From positions 63,816,397 through 63,880,396 of the forward strand of contig NC_037088.1 of NCBI RefSeq assembly GCF_002994745.2: a stretch of 64,000 bases of DNA, in the 5' to 3' direction. Below are positions 55,612-64,000 of the stretch, in pieces. A program made the translations under genes and the position numbers. The notes under the pieces are model-generated. The model searched no databases. It was not told the origin of the DNA and worked only from the letters and a program-made list of their open reading frames with translations. The first letter of the stretch is position 1; the number at the start of each line of letters is the position of its first letter. The stretch comes from Rosa chinensis (taxonomy: Eukaryota; Streptophyta; Magnoliopsida; Rosales; Rosaceae).

Positions 55612-57710
55612 CTTGCCTTGGAAGTTCAAAGAAGTTACACAAGGGAGATGATTGTCTCAATAAGCCCCCTTGAGTGAATGAAGAATCAATGGACATGCAA
55701 AATGTCCTTAAAGCAAATCCCTAATTGAAGGTAGTCAAGCTCATAATGCAAGTGAAGGAGGAGGAAAACCCTTAGAACCATTCTTGAAGAAATGACACAT
55801 TAAAGTTTAGCTTGGAAGGCAAGGGCTTAAAGCCTTGCATGTTGGTGATTGTTGGTGAATTGAATGAACTTCATGGTCTACAAGGGGGGAGCATTCTTAA
55901 ACCTTTTTCTTGCTTTATGTACTTCATTGTGATTAAATTCGGTCACTTATTTGTTTTTGTGACAGTTTGCATGCTCCTTCTTACCATGCTTGACTCTTTC
56001 ATTGCAAAACTTAAAAAAAAAAAAACACTTTTTAACATTGAGGACAATGTTAAGTTCAAGTGTGGGGGGAAAGTCTAGTTTAAATTCAATAAATTCAAAT
56101 TGTTAGAAAAAAAAGAAGAAGAAGTTGTTTTTAGCTTTTAGTTGTTTCTAGTTTTTGTGTGTTTTGTTTGTGTTTAGTTCCTTCCAACTCCTATGATGAA
56201 ACTTGAACTTGATGTGTAAAGGGATAGAAATCATGTCTATGTCTTGTGAACTCATTTTTTCAAATAAAGGTTACGGGACTTATGTTTAACTTCATTGTTA
56301 CTTGTGATTATCAAGTTGATGCATTGAGATATGGTTGGCATAATGAGATTTGTGAGAACTATTTGCACCACAAATGTGAGTTGAGTTTTGAGCCTAATGA
56401 AAGTGCATCTAATACCTCTTAGCACTTTATTCTTCATGTGTGATCAATTTTTTGTGAATTGTATCTCTAGAACTTGCTTTATATCTCTCAAAAATTTTGT
56501 CAAGCATGAATACATCGTAGAAATGATTGAGGCAATAGGAATTCCATCATGGCCAAACAAGCTCCTGTCCTAAAAAGATAATTATCCTTAGATTGCCAAT
56601 TTGTGCCTTTTGTTAGCCTTTCATTTATTTGCACTACAAATGTCTTACCTTCTAGCTTAAACACTTGCCTTGGAAGTTCAAAGAAGTTACACAAGGGAGA
56701 TGATTGTCTCAATAAGCCCCCTTGAGTGAATGAAGAATCAATGAACATGCAAAATGTCCTTAAAGCAAAGCCCTACTTGGAGGTAGTCAAGCTCATAATG
56801 CAAGTGAAGGAGGGGGAAAACCCTTAGAACCATTCTTGAAGAAATGACACATTAAAATTTAGCTTGGAAGGCAAGGGCTTAAAGCCTTGCATGTTGGTGA
56901 TTGTTGGTGAATTGAATGAACTTCATGGTCTACAAGGGGGAGCATTCCTAAACCTTTTTCTTGCTTTATGTACTTCATTGTGATTAAATTTCGGTCACTT
57001 ATTTGTTTTTGTGACAGTTTGCATGCTCCTTCTTAACATGCTTGACTCTTTCATTGCAAAGCTTTCAAAAAAAAAAACACTTTTTAACATTGAGGACAAT
57101 GTTAAGTTCAAGTGTGGGGGGAAAGTCTAGTTTAAATTCAATAAATCCAAATTGTTAGAAAAAAAAGAAGTTGTTTTTAGCTTTTAGTTGTTTCTAGTTT
57201 TTGCGTGTTTGTTTGTGTTTAGTTCCTTCCAACTCTTATGATGAAACTTGAACTTGATGTGTAAAGGGATAGAAAGCATGTCTATGTCTTGTGAACTCAT
57301 TTTTTCAAATAAAGGTTACGGGACTTATGTTTAACTTCATTGTTACTTGTGATTATCAAGTTGATGTATTGAGATATGGTTGGCATAATGAGATTTGTGA
57401 GAACTATTTGCACCACAAATGTGAGTTGAGTTTTGAGCCTAATGAAAGTGCATCTAATACCCCTTAGCACTTTATTCTTCATGTGTGATCAATTTTTTGT
57501 GAATTGTATCTCTAGAACTTGCTTTATATCTCTCAAAATTTTTGTCAAGCATGAATACATCGCAGAAATGATTGAGGCAATAGGAATTCCACCATGGCCA
57601 AACAAGCTCCTGTCCTAAAAAGATGATTATCCTTAGATTGCCAATTTGTGCCTTTTCTTAGCCTTTCATTTATTTGCACTACAAATGTCTTACCTTCTAG
57701 CTTAAACACT
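55612..57710 (+). repeat. 1.05 kb tandem duplication inside Athila-like element
   Basis: The block starting CTTGCCTTGGAAGTTCAAAG at 55612 is repeated from 56664, an offset of 1052 bp, with few differences and small indels in A-runs. It lies after the protease and includes AGTGTGGGGGGAAAG purine tracts. The duplicate frames (for example 56388 and 57433) are copies of each other. Confidence 0.92.
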
Positions 57711-58528
57711 AGCCTTACCCTTTCCAAGTTTTCTTAGTGAGCAATGTGAGATTGGATATGTCAAGATGCTTCAAGAAACAAAGTTTGGGGGTACTTGAAA
57801 AGAAATAAGTGTGGGGGACTATTATGTTTGTTGTGCAGTTGTAATTTGTCTTTACATTTCAAGAAAGTCAAGAAAGAAAGTAAAAAAAAAAAAAAAGGAA
57901 AGAAAATCTAAAAAGAAAGTTTCTCTAGTTCAATAAATAGTTTTTATTTTAAAGTTTGGGGGAATGGTTAAGAGAGTGAATCATATGAAGCATCTTAAGG
58001 TCTTAAGTTCGTAAAATCTCAATAAAGGAGTTGCTTGCTAAGTTGCTTGAAATTTGTGTTGTCCGATCCAGTTCATTTCTCTAACCCCTTACCCGAAGCC
58101 TCATTACAACCTAATAAAAGTCTTCTTTGATCCAAGATGGTTTGTGCATGACCTGTGGAGATGAGATTGAAAAACAAGCATATGGCGGCATTTGCATGAG
58201 ATTGTTTGAGTGATAGTGTAGCTAACCTTTAAACACTTGTGTGAAAATTAGAGTGAAAATCTAGTGAGTTTATGGTTAGCATGATTTTGTTGTGCAAGCA
58301 TGGTTTTGGTACATCAAAGTGACAATCATGGCATGGCATACATTTTACTCTAGCATTTGTCCCATAGCTACATAAACTTTTGAGACATGACTTGATTTTC
58401 TTGCCTTGAGCAAATTGTGTTCTTTGAGGATAATGTTGGAAGAATTAGGTTGTGTTAGTTTTGTTATGTTTCGGATTTGAGTTAATGCTTTTACTTGAGG
58501 ACAAGTAATATTCAAGTTTGGGAGTATT
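57711..58528 (+). other. Non-coding tail of Athila-like element
   Basis: Contains several GTTTGGGGG/GTGTGGGGG purine blocks and ends in CAAGTTTGGGAGTATT, the purine-rich tract next to the 3' LTR. No gene. Confidence 0.6.
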
Positions 58529-60090
58529 TGTTGAGTCACAAATTACTTATGCAATTATGCCTCATAATTATGAAAATTGATTTGTCTTCCATGCTATTTT
58601 GCCATTTTTAATCAATTTCCTTTTATTTATAGGAAACCTTGCATTGAGAATAAAATGAACATTTGAGGCTTGAAATGCGGAGATTTGAAGCTAGGGGAAG
58701 AAGATACGGAGATTGGAAGAAAATTGCAAATCGATTTTTCAGGCGATTTTTCCAGCAAACTTTTTTGGCGAGCAACCACTCATGGAGGGTCTTTTCTCCA
58801 ACAAAGGATAACCATGGTGGTGAGAATCTCTCATCACTTGAAATTCAAATATCTCCCTACACCTTGTTCTTTTGTCACCTTGCCAATTTGGGACCGTTTG
58901 GGGGACAATGGTGTAAGAGCACCTCTTGCACACTTTGGGACCAAAGAGGACACACATAGCTGATCAAAGAGAGGCCAAAGACTAATTATTCAGCATTCTT
59001 GACTCCATTCAATCATCTTCATCCTATCCAAGATCTATTTTTTCTCTCTAGAGAATACACCACAATTTCCACCACCAAAACCACAATTTCCACCACTACA
59101 ACCTCCATTTCCTCCACCACTCAACATCACAACTCACCTTAGAGATCCCAAATTTCACTATTCTTACCAATATCAAGAGCTTGGAGTAAGGAGAAGGAGG
59201 TGACTACAACCACATCATGTTCTTGGAGACCCATCTCCACCACCTCTTCCGGCATCATCAATAGTCACTCTTTACTCTCTATCTCTTTGTGTATTTGATG
59301 TTTAATAGAATGTTGAAGCTTGTGTATCTAGCAATGTGTGAGTAGTGAACTAGTTGGGGCTAGGGCTAGCCAAACTTACTTGTATTGATGCTTTTGTTTA
59401 TAAATTGATGCAAATTCATGTTGTCATTCTCACATACTAAGTCAATAGTTGAATGCATCACTTAGACCTAATCAATTTGAGTTATGTGTTTGCCATTAGA
59501 TGAAGTTTTTCCTAAAGAGTGATTACTTTTAGGCAAAAAGGGAGCATGAAAGCACACCATGTGTACATGTGAGGGTAGTGAGCTAAAATCACCTAGAGAT
59601 AGGATTGGTTAGATTGCTTGGTTATCTAAATTCTAAGCTTTATGCATTTAGGGGCAAATGATTGAGTCCTATCCGGATGATAAGAGGGTAATTGGACAAT
59701 TAGCTTTGCATCATTCATATTCAATTGCTTTCATGTTTGTAAGGGAGGCAAAAGGTGAAACCCGATGCTCTAACTCCCATCCATTTGATAACAACTTGTT
59801 TAGTTTAGCTTAGTTTATATTACTTGCTTTCATTGTTTCAATTTGAATAGAAACCAAACTCAAAATCAAAATCAAATCTCTACACACCATCTTGCACATA
59901 CTCACCATGAACTTTGGTTCACTTGTGAGTCTTTGTTTGTGATTGTACATTTGCATATTCTTCTAGTTCTTCCTTAGGTTTTCCCTAGCTAGGAAATGAT
60001 TTACCAATCCTTGTGGGTTCGACATCCTTACTTAATCCCCTATTCTATAACTTGTACGTCTTGCACTTGAGGGTGGCTTGAATGCTAACA
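58529..60090 (+). repeat. Right LTR of Athila-like element
   Basis: 1562 bp. Compared with the left LTR it has a deletion near 59674, where CCTATCCG is followed directly by GATGATAAG. Confidence 0.92.
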
Positions 60091-61217
60091 GAAGCTTCTC
60101 TCGATCATTTCCTCACCTCATCCTTCTCTCTAGCGGTCTCAGCTGCTTCTCTCTCACGTCTCAGACTCTCAGCCCTCTCTCACCATTTTCTTTCGCACCC
60201 TCTTCTATCTCATGTTGTCAACATGAGGTCCACCGTGTCTACTATGTCATCCACTGCAGCCTCTTGAATCCAAAGGTACTTCTATGTTATACTGTAATTC
60301 TTTCATAAGTTTCATGTTTATAGATCTGATCTCTTTCAGTTTTTCTTTTCGCTTCATGTTTTGGATTCGTTCAAATTACTATAAATTCGATTAGATTCAT
60401 GATCATAGATTTGCTATTTCTCTTTCAATTTTGATACTTTAGATTTGATCAATATGTAATGGTGAGATATGGGTTTGTAAGCCTCTGCCTCCCTTTAGAT
60501 TGCATGGGTTGAGAACAAACTATTTAGATCCGAGAGGTTTTTATTTTTGTTAGAGAAATTAGTTGCTTGCATATTTGGCTGGATTGGAGTTATTATAACT
60601 GATTATTTACGTAATGTTTCTAATGTTTGCAGAGAATTAATAAAACCTTTGCCAAGGAATATATAGGCGATGGTGATGTTAACCAGCAAATTCCAATTTT
60701 CAAATGGGAGCACTTGGCAAGATCTGCAAATGATTTATTGTTTATAATAGTCTGCAAAATTGGGCTAATAAGCTCAAAAAATTATAATAGGAAAATTTGA
60801 GCTATTAAGCTGAGAAAATACCAATTCATGAATCTCACGATTAGTTCATGAATTTCACTTTGGAACAAAAAAGAAAATACCAATGTCAGAAAACTGGTTT
60901 AGTATTTGTTTGTTCTTTTAATACCTTTGCTAAATATGAAATTGGGCTTGAAATTGGGCCAAAAAGCAGGTAAAACCGTAAAACGTAAAGACATAAAACC
61001 TGGGCCTTCAAATTGGTCCAAAAATTAAGGAAACTTAAAAGGAAAAATGGGCCAAAACTGAAAGTTTGGCAATTGGAAACCGAACCAGTCCGACCTGAAA
61101 ATTCGGCCCACTCATTTTTTATTCGGTTGTCGATTTGAAATTAGGCCCAACCAACTACTTCGGGTTAGAAATGGTTTGGGCTTCAAACCGAACCAGCCCG
61201 ACATATGCTCAGCCCTA
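60091..61217 (+). other. Right part of host hAT element
   Basis: CT-rich leader, a 60-70 codon Ser/Leu-rich frame in two phases ending at a donor-like AAAG|GTACTT near 60275, and an exon-like block near 60632 after TTTGCAG. The product is not recognised. Subterminal CGAACC/GGTTCG repeats follow at 61078-61200. Confidence 0.45.
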
Positions 61218-61252
61218 CCAAGAAGCCATGCTATTCCTCGTGGGTATTGATC

Positions 61253-62021
61253 CTATAAAAAGGGCTAAATATTGTTTGGTACCCTGTGGACTTTCAATTT
61301 CATCAAAAACACCCCCACGATTTTATTTTCTCGTCCAATAGGTCTCTCTGTCAGGATTTTGTCAATTTCTTACGTTAACTACTGACGTGGCATTTCTAAC
61401 TCATCAAAAGTGGGGCACACACGGAAGTGAAATTCCCAAACTGATTATGGCCAACAGAATATGGAAAAATCCAAAAAAAAATTCAAACTTGCCCCTAATT
61501 CTGGTAAATGAGTCTAATTCTTATGAAGAAAATGAATCATAGTCCTCTTCTTCCTCTCCGGCAACCATAACACCCCCGCGCTTCTTTCTTTATTATCATT
61601 ATAAACAAATCCAGAAACAAACTTCAATTTCTTTATTATCATTATACAAATATATATTATTTTTGTTTACAATATGCTAAAACCTTACAAGTGGTCTGAT
61701 AGTTGGGTCATTCAGTTACATACCCTATGGGAGGGGTTCGAGTCTCCCCAACCTCAAAGCTGGAATTTATTTTGGATTTTTCCATATTCTGTTGGCCATG
61801 GTCAGTTTGGGAATTTCACTTCCGTGTGGCCCCTACTTTTGCTGAGTTGGAATGCCATGTCAGCAGTTAACGTCAGAAATTGACGGAATCCTGACGAAAT
61901 GACCTATTAGACGAGAAAATCATATCGTGAGGGTGTTTTTGATGAAATTGAAAGTCGAGAGACTTAATTGATGTTTGACCCATACCACATGGTACAAAAC
62001 AATATTTAGCCCCTACAAAAA
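61253..62021. mobile_element. Mutator-like foldback element, TSD CTATAAAAA
   Basis: 751 bp (61262-62012) with arms of about 210-240 bp, ends GGGCTAAATATTGTTTGGTA and its inverse, and flanking 9-mers CTATAAAAA (61253-61261) and CTACAAAAA (62013-62021). The 9 bp duplication and long arms identify a non-autonomous Mutator-like element. It lies next to the hAT right end. Confidence 0.88.
61680..61770 (+). mobile_element. tRNA-like SINE sequence inside Mutator-like element
   Basis: GTGGTCTGATAGTTGGG (A-box-like, 61691) and GGTTCGAGTC (B box, 61735-61744) are spaced about 45 bp apart, as in tRNA-derived SINEs. No A-tail or target duplication was seen. Confidence 0.5.
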
Positions 62022-63011
62022 ATAACAAATTAGTTATCACATGGAAAATCATCCTAGATCCCAAATTTTTATAGAAAAACCACTGGAATCCCAAATTTGG
62101 AAGGTGGGCCTAATTAGTACTGCCACAGTTCACCTAATAAGGCCTAATCCCAAATCTGAAAAACAGATCCAGGGCCAATTAAGGGGTCCCCTAGTAGCCA
62201 ATCCAACAGAGCAATTGCCTTTGTCGCCACAGCCGCACCAACTCTGTACCTTGCCCCATGCCCGTTAACTATAGAGATCCATAGAGCTCGAAAAAGGAGA
62301 ATCTAACCCCTGCACCAACAAGCGACCTAGCCCGAATGAAGCCACACAATCCAGCAACAACTTTACAAATAACATAGAGGGAGTGAGTTGATTTGAAATC
62401 ACGTCAACTTTTGTCGACATTTCAAAAAATCCCTAAATATGGGGTATGAAATTAAGGGAATAAAGTGACAAAAGGTTCTAAATTTGAAATGTAAAACATA
62501 ATAAAACACCCCAAAAATAGTCAAAAAATCTCTAGAAAGCGTCTCCGAGCTTCTCGGAGCAACTTTGGATTTGAAACCTAGGTTTCGACTAGCGGCGTCC
62601 GTGGTGAGGCAAGATACTGCGGCGGCGCAGAGGGGGTCCTCGACGTCTATTGTGGGTTGCGGCAAGAGATTTCTGAATTGGAGGCCTCTCTGACTGTGTT
62701 CTTGGTTCAATTCAGCCCTTGAGTGCCTTGCGGCGTAGGCGGTGGTTGTTCTTCAATCTCTGTCGAATCTAACAGGCGAGGGTCAACGTCATCTCGCAAG
62801 TGAGGATCAAAGTCGGGGTTTTTATTTTATGGGTGGCTAGCTTTGGCAGGTTTGGAGGCGGTAGGTTGAGGGCAACTTTGATCTCTTTGGTTTTGGCCGC
62901 TATGCAGTTGCTCGGAATTTGCAGAGCGGCATCGTTGAGTCACCTGCCGCTGTGCAAGTGCTTGGATTGTAAAGCTTCTATTTTGTGATCTCTGCAGGAT
63001 TGATTTGGATG
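62022..63011. other. Unassigned DNA, no gene recognised
   Basis: Moderately GC-rich from 62560 to 62990, with overlapping frames on both strands (62399-62710 minus, 62800-62988 plus) that show no conserved domain. It could be a decayed gene 5' region. Confidence 0.35.
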
Positions 63012-63977
63012 GTGGTCAAGTTGGCATTTTTTTTTATTGGGTAATACATGCGGGTAATATACCCACCTAGCAACTAAAATGGGTAATACCCATCATACCC
63101 ATACCCAGTCTTATTTTTCATGGGTATTTCCATACCCACCTATTGGGTAAATGGATACCCAACTACCCATATGTTTTCTTTAATTTTTTTTTCCTGAGAA
63201 AAGCATCCGTAAGAAAATAAAACAAAAAAACCCATCTACTCTCTTGCGCTGGGATTCTGGGAATACTGAAATCAACTCCTTCAATTCTTCATCACGTGTG
63301 ATTGATCAGACGGCTCTCACTAAGCTCAATACTTACCACATCACTAGTCCTGCACTCCTTCCAAATCCTTGTCTCCGATTCTAGAAGGTACAGCTCGCTG
63401 GTGGCCACCGAGTTCGTGAAGAAGATGCGCGTGTAGGACTCTGCCACCACCCCAGCCACTTCGGCCGGGCCAAGAGCCACCGGCGCTTGCTCTGTGACGT
63501 TGATGGCATCGAAGCGGTAGATGATGAAGATCGAGAGCTCAGTTCGAAATCAAAGGAGGAAGAAAGAGAGTTGTCCATCAACAGTGAAGATCTGGAGCTC
63601 TATTCGAAATTAAAGGAGGAAGGAATGAAGATATGGGATTTGAGAAGATGAAGATCTGGGATTTTGAGAACTTCATCTTAATAGAGATACGTGAAAATTT
63701 TTTTTTTTTAAATCATAAACTTAATTTTGATTGAAAATTGTAAAAAAAAAAAAAATTGTGTAAGAATATAGCTTAATAAGTTTTGATTAAAAAAAAAAGT
63801 TTAATAATTTATATGGGTATGGGTACCCGTGGATATACCCATACCTAAGTGGGTATCCAAAACCCATTTACCCATGGGTAATTTACTGTTACAAATATCC
63901 GAATAGTTTTACCCAAATAGAATGGGTACCCGTGGATACCCATACTCTTGGGTTTTTATGCCATCTCTAGTGGTCCT
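63012..63977. mobile_element. hAT-like element with an exon-like cargo
   Basis: The right end is the inverse of TAGAGATGGCATAAAAACCC (to 63969). The left end is GTTGGCATTTTTTTTTATTGG from 63020, lacking the first bases. Flanks GTGGTCAA (63012-63019) and GTGGTCCT (63970-63977) share six of eight bases. Both subterminal regions are packed with GGGTAATACCC and TGGGTATCC motifs, usual for this hAT group. No transposase. A minus-strand exon-like block lies within. Confidence 0.6.
63330..63560 (-). pseudogene. Exon-like block captured in hAT-like element
   Basis: A minus-strand frame reads YRFDAINVTEQAPVALGPAE, then VAGVVAESYTRIFFTNSVAT and LYLLESETRIWKECRTSD, and runs into a GTG|GTAAGT donor near 63332. 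Its composition is protein-like and GC-richer than the element around it. I do not recognise the protein. I infer a captured exon of a host gene. Confidence 0.45.
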
Positions 63978-64000
63978 AGCTTTGGGTTGCACCAGTCTTG

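Larger units (their letters stand above)
50602..60095 (+). mobile_element. Athila-like Gypsy LTR element lacking RT and integrase
   Basis: The left LTR is 50607-52259 and the right LTR 58529-60090. Both begin TGTTGAGTCACAAATTACTT and end GGCTT-AATGCTAACA. Flanks are GAAGT and GAAGC, a 5 bp duplication with one change. After the left LTR, TGGCACCGTTGTCGGGGAT is the Athila-type primer-binding site. The interior has damaged gag and protease (52595-55499), then 3 kb of non-coding DNA with a 1.05 kb tandem duplication. No reverse transcriptase, RNase H or integrase sequence was seen. It resembles large non-autonomous derivatives. Confidence 0.9.
50306..61225. mobile_element. hAT element containing a nested Athila-like element
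   Basis: The ends are TAGGGGTAGGCAAAAAACCG at 50314 and the inverse of TAGGGCTGAGCATATGTCGG ending at 61217, flanked by CCAATAAG (50306-50313) and CCAAGAAG (61218-61225), an 8 bp duplication with one mutation. GAACCG/CGGTTC motifs are frequent near both ends. Without the 9.5 kb insertion it is about 1.4 kb. The right part (60091-60260) has a CT-rich leader and an AAAG|GTACTT donor-like site, resembling the 5' part of a gene. No transposase. Confidence 0.75.

Noticed and set aside
61135..61341. 68-codon frame at the hAT right end
   Set aside because: It crosses the hAT terminus and the Mutator-like terminus, so it is an artefact of two insertions.

Overview
The window is nuclear DNA of a flowering plant, most likely a eudicot. 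Two intact AP2/ERF transcription factor genes, an F-box gene, spliced genes with canonical GT..AG introns, and dense nested plant transposons support this. The CBF/DREB1 protein would fit a rosid, but I cannot name the species. No bacterial-type features, rRNA, tRNA genes or CRISPR arrays were seen. Intact host genes are few and all four lie on the minus strand: a two-exon C2H2 zinc-finger gene (1991-2374), an F-box/DUF295 gene (2906-4072), a CBF/DREB1 gene (31531-32226) and a second DREB-subfamily ERF gene (47863-48564). A carboxylesterase gene (25204-26172) is broken, and several gene fragments are spread around. Most of the remainder is transposons, many of which can be delimited to the base by target-site duplications (TSDs). 

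Layout. 226-1505: a gene fragment duplicated again at 19991-21254. 1991-4203: zinc-finger and F-box genes. 4312-5522: a hAT-like element just upstream of the F-box promoter. 5531-8632: gene-poor DNA with a minisatellite and an LTR-like segment. 8633-19246: the most interesting object, a CACTA element (TSD TAT, TIR CA[C/T]TACAAAAAA, GCGACGGCA-type subterminal repeats) that has no transposase but carries exon fragments of a kinetochore NUF2-like gene and a casein kinase 2 alpha gene. It was later invaded by a Ty1/copia element (10704-15913, TSD ATAGT) and a Gypsy-type solo LTR (16614-18478, TSD GAGTT). 19611-19953: a probable small Helitron. 19991-25060: the duplicated gene fragment, a SINE and unassigned DNA. 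25204-26172: carboxylesterase pseudogene. 27045-31403: an LTR-like segment, a MITE, zinc-finger relics and a LINE RNase H relic. 31531-32347: DREB1. 35887-41408: a Mutator-like MITE, a 1.7 kb hAT, a 385 bp hAT MITE and a second copy of the 28 kb MITE family. 43812-44160: a long foldback. 47863-48641: second ERF gene. 50090-61225: a LINE tail, then a hAT (50314-61217) holding a 9.5 kb Athila-like LTR element that has gag and protease remnants but no reverse transcriptase or integrase. 61253-62021: a Mutator-like foldback with a SINE-like insert. 63012-63977: another hAT-like element with an exon-like segment inside. 

How it fits together. The two ERF genes are stress-type regulators by family, and they share the same C-terminal LWSY motif. 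The rest documents layered transposition: DNA transposons carry gene pieces, and retroelements without a complete enzyme set still moved, presumably using enzymes from other copies. All family names are from recognition of motifs in the sequence; nothing was searched or aligned by computer.
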